Under the pieces are notes generated by a model. That model ran no database searches. It saw only the letters and a program-made list of their open reading frames with translations, and had not been told where the DNA came from. A stretch of DNA of 64,000 nucleotides from NCBI GenBank assembly GCA_027922465.2, contig BQMF02000228.1, positions 248,001 to 312,000 of the forward strand. Reading direction: 5' to 3'. This document shows positions 56,472-64,000 of the stretch, piece after piece; position 1 is the first letter of the stretch, and every line of letters starts with the position of its first letter. Made by a program: the position numbers and the translations under genes. This DNA is from Turritopsis dohrnii (Eukaryota; Cnidaria; Hydrozoa; Anthoathecata; Oceaniidae).

Positions 56472-59403
56472 TTAGTCGTCGTCTTCTGACTGTATTACTT
56501 CTATAGCTCCATCGCCGTTTGCCTAAAAGAAAAAAAAGTCAATGAATAACTGAAATATGTTTTTGTGACACTATCATCTTCAACATCATAAGTAAAGTGA
56601 TACGTCATACCTCACGTTGTGCTTCTGTCCGTTGATTATAAATCTAAGAAAATAAAATAATAATCTACTTCAAGACTGCATAAATATAGGTTGATCTTAC
56701 AAGATGCGACCATAAAAGTTTGGGGGCTGAGAGCGTTTAAAAAGGATTGGCACCAATGAAATGTTTTGTGCTTCTTAGCTAGCATTCTTCCAACATATAT
56801 ACAAACAACGGAGTGTCACCTCTTCCGCTTCTTGTCTCTCCTCTTCAGTGTATGTATCTTGATCTAATCTTTCTAACCTTCGTAAAATGACCAAAATTTC
56901 AACTCGATAGCTCTCCTCAAAACAAATAGGATTCTCTGGGAAAAAAGATATAAGGCAAAAGAACTTAATAAAGAACTTAATAGTACAGGGAAGATGACAC
57001 CGATATATTTTGGCTTTCAACACCAATGCCGGACTTTGTACAAACACACGAAACCGAAGTTTTTATTATTCCTTCGTGTATTTTGTTTAGTGTGTGTGTG
57101 AATGTGTGAGATCTACCTCGTAAGATGAGAGCACGAAGCATCGGTAGACATTGCAGTTTTGTGACCTCTTGTAAGTCACTGATATTGTTTTTCCTAAAAT
57201 TAACACAAATACATGCTAGAAGAACTCCATGTAAAGGCTGTACACTGTCAGGAAACTGCGAACATTCGAATTATCGAATATTCGACGAACATTGTTCGAA
57301 TTATCGAATATCCGATCGGGAAAGAGTTTTAACTAAAGGAAATTGTTGGAACAGTTCACTGAATGCCCTAGTAACCTGCAGTCTGTGCTTCAATATAGTG
57401 AATTGGTAATTGGCTTTGAATATCTACTACCTTAAATTTAGGTACTGTAAGTGTTTCATATTTTCGGAGAAGCCATCCAACTTTTCCAGTTTATTGGAAC
57501 GAAGGTGTAATATTGTCAAATATTCCAATCTGGCTATGTCTTCTATCATGGTAATTGCATTATCAGCCAGATACAACTTCTTGAGTTTCGCAAGGTGTAT
57601 ACCAGCCGTTGTAGTTAATTTATTAGACCTCATTTCTAAAGATGTTAATCGAGACAATTTCATTGGATCAAGGCCTGTAATTTTTGCTATTTCGTTTTCT
57701 AAAATAAATAATTTAAGAGTCAACAGACATTTTTCACAGGAGCATATAGAACTGTGGGAAACACAGTAAAAAAATCTATACCATTCAAGTTTAAGACTTC
57801 TAATAGCTGGTGTTTTATACCATCCATATCTGAAATCTTATTGTTAGCAAAGTTTGCATGCTGAAGATAAGGTAACTGTAAAGGAAAAATAAAAAATCTC
57901 ATTCTTAGTTACAAAGAGCTTTTTAGATTCCAGCTTTATGAAGGAAACTGTAAATTGTAATGAAAAACATGCGTTAGTTTCTCAGTACTCTATAAGAAAG
58001 TCAAGTTACAACAAGTGGTGAACTATCGGTCTAGTATCATACTGCAGATCTGCTCACCTCATTCATTTTTGCTGATTTCAGCAGGTTTCCATCAGCTTTT
58101 AAAGTCAACATGTTAGTAAGGTAGTTCAAAGGCGAAATATCTCGAATGCTGTTTCCACTTATATCCTGAAACAATAAAGGATAGTGAAGTCCACAGGTGC
58201 TCAAACACATTTCATTGGAATGTGTTTTGCCCCGGTGAGGCCATTTATCTGTCGATAAAGCCATAAATGGAAACGGTTCTCTTGCCTACTCTATATAGGA
58301 ATCATCCCTTCGTGACTCAATACAGCGTATATTGTCAGCACTCACACAAAATATAACCATGGTTCAATGAAAAATAGATGCAAATGAAGGCCAAATAAAT
58401 ACCAAAAGGTTTGCACATGTCAATATTCTCAAACATAGCGATTAAAGGCATTAATTTGATCATGTTTACAAAACCAACACAAACACAATTGCCTGTCTTT
58501 TCGTGTATGAGAGGTCAAACAGCTGTTGTTGGACATAAGATTTATTTACAATGACTATGTATAAAAACCAATTGTCAGAAAAAAAATCGTTTCTTTGTGA
58601 AGGCAAGAAGACCCAAGACTATAGTACACATAACTGAGTCACTCTAACTTCTGAAATCAATTTGTATTAAAAAACATCACATACCACAAATTGTAGATGG
58701 ATAAAGTGCTTCAATATTGAAATATCGGATATCTCCCTGAAAAAAGAAAATGACATAACTCTTGAAAGAAAAATTTTGATAAGAACTTGGATTGGCAGTT
58801 CCTCTTTCATTCTCCCAAGTGCATCATACCAGAATGCAACAAGATACTTACAATAATAATGTCTCAATGGAAAAATAAAAGAGAGCGATTCGCCACGTAG
58901 AAATTATTAACTTTCATGAACAGAATGACAGAATTATCTGAATATCTGTTCATGCAAGTTTGTTAGAAAAATAAAAGTGGTTGACAAAGTGAAACTGGAT
59001 GAAACTCAATGACACAATGAAGAACACTTTACAGTATCATTACAGCATTGCATGATGGTATATGACATTTTGGAGATAGTTGAATAAATCTAATTACCAA
59101 CTTATGAAAAAAAAACATCACCTTTGATGGATATCCAATCGAACATATGCATGAGCTAAGCCATTTCCAGTTTTACAAAGCAAAGATAAGCATTGTGGCA
59201 TCATTTCTGCTACCAAGGGATTATCTGGGATAACCTGGCAATAAGGAAAAGCAAAGTACATAAAATACAACAGACATAAACAAGAAAAAAAAATCCATGG
59301 ATTAACTAACTTCTTCAGTCTCTTTTTCCTCTGCCTGTTCAGCTTCAGAAATTTCAGGGTCATCAACACCTTCTTCATCTTCATAATCTGAGAACTCAGA
59401 CAT
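56472..59403 (-). CDS. LRRC23: LRRC23, radial-spoke leucine-rich repeat protein
   Basis: Ten exons, 5' to 3': 59311-59403, 59122-59234, 58685-58736, 58058-58165, 57782-57875, 57431-57698, 57117-57193, 56820-56935, 56611-56643, 56472-56522. All phases close, giving 334 residues (human 343). An acidic N-terminus (MSEFSDYEDEEGVDD) precedes the diagnostic CLSLLCKTGNGLAHAYVRLD. Leucine-rich repeats follow: DISGNSIRDISPLNYLTNML, LPYLQHANFANNKISD, ITGLDPMKLSRLTSLEMRSN, HLAKLKKLYLADNAIT, LTILHLRSNKLEKLDGFSEN. The cap region is ENPICFEESYRVEILVILRR, then RLDQDTYTEEERQEAEE and a short acidic tail. In vertebrates LRRC23 is part of radial spoke 3 in sperm flagella and motile cilia. It converges on the sulfatase-fold gene; a LINE starts about 550 bases upstream on the opposite strand. 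Confidence 0.95.
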
Positions 59404-59959
59404 AATGAATTCCAAAAATTGTTTATGTATAACAATATTCTAAAATCTGAATATTGTTAAGGCATAGAGCCAGATTAAAAACCTATCCCAAGTTGAAATG
59501 CTTGTACTGATCCCCAAACTATTTCAAAAGGTATATAGATGGTATATAATGATGATACACCATTTGCTTGCTTTGATGATATTTTTGTTGGTCACAAAAC
59601 CAAAGAAACAATTATCAAATAACTGTCACTCTTAGAATCATTGTGTCAATTTTGCATGGATCTAGGCATTTTTCTCCCTAAATCAATCATACACAATTCA
59701 TCCATCCAACACATAATTTTAGTTAAAACTTCTATTACAAAAAAGGACTTCAGATTTGATCAAAAAATAAGCACCAAAAAAAGAACAAGCTGAGGCTCAA
59801 ATCTTTGTTTCAAAAATAGAATAAGAATTACTAAAATCAATCTTCTCAATAATGTAAATCAGTAGATCACGCTGCTTAACTATCATTCCGTTCATTCCTC
59901 CGATGCGTACGGACGTGTTCTAAATATAGTGAACGACGCATAACAACGCGATAACAAAC
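59404..59959. other. LRRC23 upstream region and LINE 5' leader
   Basis: Divergent spacer. The LRRC23 promoter and the 5' UTR of the second LINE should share it; a base-composition change near 59880 (CCGATGCGTACGGACGTG) may mark the LINE's start. No gene is seen. Confidence 0.4.
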
Positions 59960-60682
59960 ATGGCTACTGAAGGGCGTATAACTTTAAACAAACTTCAAGA
60001 GCAAATGACAAATGGCTTTAATAATATTAAAAATGATATTGAAAAAATGAAAGATCAAATAATCAACAATTTAATCGAAGAAAACAAAAAACTACAAAAA
60101 AAAGTAACGAATCTTGAAAACGAATTGATCCTTCTAACAAATGGCCAAGACGAACTTGAAACAAGTGTTGAAGCGATCAACCAATACGGAAGAAGGAACA
60201 ATATTGAAATTGCTGGGATTCCCAATGAAGTTGGTGACGAAAATCTAGAAGACAAAGTAGTTGAACTATTGGAAAAATCTAAGATCGCTAAATTAAAGAA
60301 AGAAGATATCGAAGCATGCCATCGACTGCCTCCTACTAAAAAATGCAAAAATAAAAAAGTCATTGTAAGGTTTGTAAACAGAAAGGCCAGTGAAATTTGC
60401 TTGAACAATAAGAAGAATCTGCAGAATTTTGATATGGAGAGTGTTGAGTTTCCTCATGAAACACAGCTGTTCATATCCGAGAACTTAAACCTTTTTTACC
60501 AAAGGCTAACGTGGCGATGTAGACAATTAAAAAGGGAGAACCTGATTTATTCTTTTAAATATCAACATGAAGCTGTTTTCATCAAAGTCGGTCAAAACGC
60601 TAATGCAAAAAAAATTCGTTCTGAAAGAAAATTATTTGAACTCTTTCCTGAATTTTTTGATAATGTTGTTGAAACGCATTAA
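59960..60682 (+). CDS. LINE ORF1 protein, second LINE
   Basis: A 240-residue protein from the ATG at 59960. Residues about 10-75 form a coiled coil (IKNDIEKMKDQIINNLIEEN onward). The RRM-like part follows: YGRRNNIEIAGIPNEVGD, EACHRLPPTKKCKNKKVIVR, FVNRKASEI. The C-terminal segment (LTWRCRQLKRENLIYSFKYQ) is basic, as expected for an RNA chaperone. Same layout as the ORF1 at 8709. Confidence 0.85.
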   Translation: MATEGRITLNKLQEQMTNGFNNIKNDIEKMKDQIINNLIEENKKLQKKVTNLENELILLTNGQDELETSVEAINQYGRRNNIEIAGIPNEVGDENLEDKVVELLEKSKIAKLKKEDIEACHRLPPTKKCKNKKVIVRFVNRKASEICLNNKKNLQNFDMESVEFPHETQLFISENLNLFYQRLTWRCRQLKRENLIYSFKYQHEAVFIKVGQNANAKKIRSERKLFELFPEFFDNVVETH

Positions 60683-60998
60683 GTTACGATACTCTATCTC
60701 TCACCACAATCGTTTTTGTTTTTTTGCCGCCTTCCTTTATTTTTGCGGCTCAAATCTGGCGCTAAATTTCAGGTAAAAATTATTCCATAATGGCGTTATA
60801 GCTGTGTCGTTCAAGTAATACACTACGTACTCTCGTAGCGGAAAACATCTTGGACAGTGGTATCGTGTTTACAGTAAGTTTTATGTTTTTTATACTTTTG
60901 TACTTTCACCTAAATCACATTTTTAGTATTTTTGTATTTTGTTTCGCTGTTTCTACTATTCTTCTGTATTTAAATTTTTCTATTTTTTGTTTAAATAA

Positions 60999-63900
60999 AT
61001 GATTCTTTTTCCGTGTAGTGTGTGTGGCAGGCCAGTCAAAAATAATCAAAATGCAATTTTCTGTGATGTGTGTAAAATGTGGTCTCACTGCAAATGCAAT
61101 GCTGTTTCGTTGCAAGAATACACCCTACATCAAAACTCACCCTTGCAAAGTTGGTCCTGTTTAAAATGTGTAAATCAAGCCATCCCTTTTTCTAGTGATA
61201 TCTCTGATATTAATACTCCTGCTGCCAGTAGTGGCATGCAGGATAATAAATTGTTGACACCTGTCAAACTGTCACTGGAACAAATCAGTAATATTCAACA
61301 TTTCTCCAAGCTTATGGAAACATATATGGGAGAAGATGAACATATTAACTGCAAATATGTTGAAGTTGAAAATTTTGAATCTCTCGCGCTGAATCCTAAA
61401 AATTGTCTTTCGTTTTTTCACAATAATGTTGCTTCTTTATCTGCACACTATGATGAGCTTAAACAACTTATGGCAATGCCTGGGTTTGACTTTGATATTA
61501 TCGGAATTACTGAAACAAAGTTTAAAGAAAACCTACCTTCTTTGTGTCATTCTTTATCTGGTTACCAAACTGAGATTACTCCTTGTGAGGGCGAAAAGGG
61601 TGGAACTCTTTTATATGTGTCTGATAAAATTAAATACTCTCGTCGCACTGAATTTGAATCTATTTGCTACCTACCAAAGGAGCTTGAATCTACATTTATT
61701 GAGATTCACAGGAATAATAAAAAGAATGTCATTGTTGGTTGCATCTACAGGCATCCTAGGATGTCAGTAGAAGCATTCAATAATGACTTCCTCTCTCCTG
61801 TCCTCCATAAAATCACCCTGGAGAATAAACTTATTGTTTTACTTGGAGATTTCAACATTGACTTGCTGAATCCTAATAATAATTCTGATACTAGTACCTT
61901 CATGGATATAATTGGTTCTTTTTCTATGATACCCCAGATAATCCTTCCAACTCGTGTCTTCAGCAATAGTGCTACGGTTATTGATAATATTTTTTGTTCT
62001 GTAGATTTTGTAAACACTGTGTCTGGTAATATTCTTACTGCCATCTCGGATCATCTATCACAGTTCCTGATTATTAATAATCAGGTTAAAAGTGATCCCA
62101 ACCTTTTTCGTGAAGTGCGTGACTGGTCAAAATTTAATTCTGATGCATTTTTGGCTGCAATAAATTCTTATGACTGGAACGAAATAATTAAACCTGAACT
62201 CTCTGATGTTAATTATAGTTTCAACAGCTTTTATGACTCTATTAACAATTTGATTGAGGAAATGGCACCATTAATTAGAGTGCGTTTGCATGACCTTCCC
62301 AAAGCAGGCAATCCCTGGATGACAAAAGGTATTCTCTGCTCTATGAAAATTCGTGATAATTTACATAAAAACTTTCTTTCTGCTAAAAATCCACAACAAA
62401 AAGCTTTCTATCTTGAAAGATTTAAAAGATATCGCAACTCCATTGTATCACTTTGCAGAACCAGCAAAAAAAACCATTACTTATCTTACTTTCGTGAAAA
62501 TAGCAACAATATGGCCAAAGTTTGGAAAGGCATCAACTCACTTCTTGCTAAAAATGTATCTGTACCTCCTCCAACTACCCTGTTAATTGATGGTAAATCG
62601 GAAACCAACCCTAAAGTTATTGCAAACACCTTTAATAGCTTCTATGCCTCTGTCGCTGACAAGTTAAGGGCTAATATACCATGCACTCCAAAATCTTTCA
62701 CTGCATTTCTAAAGAACCCTAATCCTAACTCTTTATTTCTTTCGCCTGTTACAAGAGAAGATGTACTCAACTGCATAAGCTCCCTAGATGGTTCTAAGGC
62801 AAGTGGACCTTGCAGTATACCTCCTCGTGTCTTAAACTTAATTGATAGTATTGTGGCCCAGCCTATTTCTGAATTAGTTAATTTATCTTTTGTTTGTGGA
62901 ATCTACCCTGAAAGACTAAAAAATCCTAAAGTTCTACCTGTCTACAAAAAGAACTCTAAGCTTTTATGCAATAATTACAGACCTATTTCATTATTATCTA
63001 ATCTGGATAAAATTTATGAGAAACTGATTTATCAACAAGTTTATCAATTTCTTCAATCCACTAAAGTTATTTATCCCCATCAGTTTGGATTCAGGAAAAA
63101 ATATTCCACATCTCATGCTATACTCAATATGACACAAAAAATTATGGATGCCCTGGACAAGGGGAATTATGGCTGTGGCGTATTCGTTGATCTCCAGAAA
63201 GCATTCGATACAGTTGATCACGAAATCTTATTGAAAAAATTATTTCATTACGGCATAAGAGGCAAGCCATTAGATCTTTTTAGATCATATCTAACTAACC
63301 GTACTCAATTTGTAGCGTTAAATGGAGTTTCCTCCAGTATAGCTATTGTCAGACACGGTGTCCCCCAAGGCTCTGTCCTTGGGCCGTTATTATTTTTGTT
63401 GTATATTAATGATTTAAATGTTGCTATTAGGTTTTCTGTTGTTCACCACTTTGCTGATGACACGAATCTCCTTCACTTCAGCAAATCTCTCAAATCTCTT
63501 AACAAAAAAGTCAATTTAGATCTCAAGTTCCTTTGGCACTGGCTTAATGCCAACAAAATTGCTCTTAACCCTGGAAAGACTGAATATTTGATCTTTAAAC
63601 ACCCTTCTAAGCATGTTGATTTTGAAGTAAAATTGTCAATTGGTGGTAAAAAGATTTTTCCGAGTAATCACATTAAATACCTTGGAATTTTGATTGATTC
63701 TAACTTGAATTGGAAACCTCAGATCAATAGTATCGCTGTCAAACTCAAGCGTGCCAATGGAGTTCTATGTAAACTGAGACACATAGTACCCAGAGAGACC
63801 CTTGTTTCTATCTACTTTGCTCTTTTTGATTCACACTTAAATTATTGTGCACAAGTTTGGGGTCAGCCTGTATCTATGTATATGCGACGGATCATAGCTC

Positions 63901-64000
63901 TGCAAAATTGTGCCGTTCGTTTGATGTGTTTTGCTGATTTTCATGCCCCAGTGGAACCTCTATTTGCTAAATTGGGTTTAATAAAATTTACTGATTTAAT
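60999..64000 (+). CDS. LINE ORF2 polyprotein: PHD finger, APE endonuclease, reverse transcriptase (partial)
   Basis: About 1,000 codons open to the window edge, starting at the first ATG after an in-frame TAA. Residues about 5-55 are a PHD-type finger (CSVCGRPV, FCDVCKMWSHCKC, SWSCLKC). The APE endonuclease follows: LSFFHNNVASLSAHYDEL, IIGITETKF, VGCIYRHPRMS, VLLGDFNIDLL, AISDHLSQF. Reverse transcriptase: NYRPISLLSNLDKIYEKLIY, HQFGFRKKYSTSHA, VFVDLQKAFDTVDHEILLKK, GVPQGSVLGPLLFLLYINDL, HHFADDTNLLHF with the catalytic FADD, then IKYLGILIDSNLNWKPQI. All catalytic motifs are in place. The product would nick target DNA and copy the LINE RNA onto it. Confidence 0.9.
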   Translation, partial: MILFPCSVCGRPVKNNQNAIFCDVCKMWSHCKCNAVSLQEYTLHQNSPLQSWSCLKCVNQAIPFSSDISDINTPAASSGMQDNKLLTPVKLSLEQISNIQHFSKLMETYMGEDEHINCKYVEVENFESLALNPKNCLSFFHNNVASLSAHYDELKQLMAMPGFDFDIIGITETKFKENLPSLCHSLSGYQTEITPCEGEKGGTLLYVSDKIKYSRRTEFESICYLPKELESTFIEIHRNNKKNVIVGCIYRHPRMSVEAFNNDFLSPVLHKITLENKLIVLLGDFNIDLLNPNNNSDTSTFMDIIGSFSMIPQIILPTRVFSNSATVIDNIFCSVDFVNTVSGNILTAISDHLSQFLIINNQVKSDPNLFREVRDWSKFNSDAFLAAINSYDWNEIIKPELSDVNYSFNSFYDSINNLIEEMAPLIRVRLHDLPKAGNPWMTKGILCSMKIRDNLHKNFLSAKNPQQKAFYLERFKRYRNSIVSLCRTSKKNHYLSYFRENSNNMAKVWKGINSLLAKNVSVPPPTTLLIDGKSETNPKVIANTFNSFYASVADKLRANIPCTPKSFTAFLKNPNPNSLFLSPVTREDVLNCISSLDGSKASGPCSIPPRVLNLIDSIVAQPISELVNLSFVCGIYPERLKNPKVLPVYKKNSKLLCNNYRPISLLSNLDKIYEKLIYQQVYQFLQSTKVIYPHQFGFRKKYSTSHAILNMTQKIMDALDKGNYGCGVFVDLQKAFDTVDHEILLKKLFHYGIRGKPLDLFRSYLTNRTQFVALNGVSSSIAIVRHGVPQGSVLGPLLFLLYINDLNVAIRFSVVHHFADDTNLLHFSKSLKSLNKKVNLDLKFLWHWLNANKIALNPGKTEYLIFKHPSKHVDFEVKLSIGGKKIFPSNHIKYLGILIDSNLNWKPQINSIAVKLKRANGVLCKLRHIVPRETLVSIYFALFDSHLNYCAQVWGQPVSMYMRRIIALQNCAVRLMCFADFHAPVEPLFAKLGLIKFTDL

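Larger units (their letters stand above)
59880..64000 (+). mobile_element. second LINE (CR1/L2-like), apparently intact, cut by window end
   Basis: ORF1 at 59960-60682 and ORF2 from 60999 to the right edge, both without stops or frameshifts. This contrasts with the broken LINE at 8.6-21.7 kb. Its ORF2 starts with a PHD-type zinc finger instead of a 2A-containing leader. The 3' end lies beyond the window. The 5' end is approximate. Confidence 0.8.

Noticed and set aside
1..64000. CRISPR arrays, bacterial operons, ribosomal RNA genes
   Set aside because: Looked for and not seen; spliced genes and animal transposons show this is eukaryotic nuclear DNA.

Overview
This is animal nuclear DNA: AT-rich, with GT-AG introns, AATAAA polyadenylation signals and many metazoan transposons. 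The conserved genes (ORP10/11, ABAT, VPS8, LRRC23) and the mix of PIF/Harbinger, CR1/L2-type LINE, Penelope-like and integrase/HECT-type elements fit an early-branching marine invertebrate, perhaps a cnidarian. Nothing in the window fixes the species. LRRC23, a radial-spoke protein, implies motile cilia or flagella.

Layout. 1-2.9 kb: gene-free, small repeats. 2.9-5.1 kb (+): an intronless oxysterol-binding-protein-related gene of the ORP10/11 type. 5.4-8.4 kb: a HECT C-terminal fragment facing an integrase-core gene broken by one stop codon. 8.6-21.7 kb: a LINE whose ORF2 carries a 2A-type motif, split by a nested pile of insertions: a zinc-finger-bearing element, an interspersed repeat (A), a MITE, a complete PIF/Harbinger element, and a second complete Harbinger inside the first one's transposase gene. 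22.5-23.8 kb: a second copy of repeat A between two short inverted gene-like fragments. 24.6-29.8 kb (-): GABA transaminase in 16 exons, with a TTAA-flanked MITE in an intron. 31.2-34.0 kb: a decayed Penelope-like element with inverted terminal repeats. 35.4-36.9 kb: two MITEs and a tRNA-like scrap. 37.3-42.3 kb (+): VPS8, a CORVET subunit, in three exons. 44.5-46.2 kb (+): an Asp/His-rich secreted protein of unknown role. 48.1-50.6 kb: three MITEs. 51.0-55.8 kb (+): a seven-exon sulfatase-fold protein that has lost nearly all catalytic residues. 56.5-59.4 kb (-): LRRC23 in 10 exons, convergent with the sulfatase gene. 59.9-64.0 kb (+): a second LINE with no visible lesions, running off the right edge.

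The cellular genes do not form one pathway; they are independent neighbours (lipid transfer, GABA catabolism, early-endosome tethering, a secreted acidic protein, a pseudo-sulfatase, ciliary radial spoke). Exon limits were set by hand from splice sites, reading phase and family resemblance, and the phases close without conflict in ABAT, VPS8, LRRC23 and the sulfatase gene. The transposon story is well resolved where target-site duplications are visible (TTA for both Harbingers, TAA for one MITE, TTAA for another) and uncertain elsewhere.
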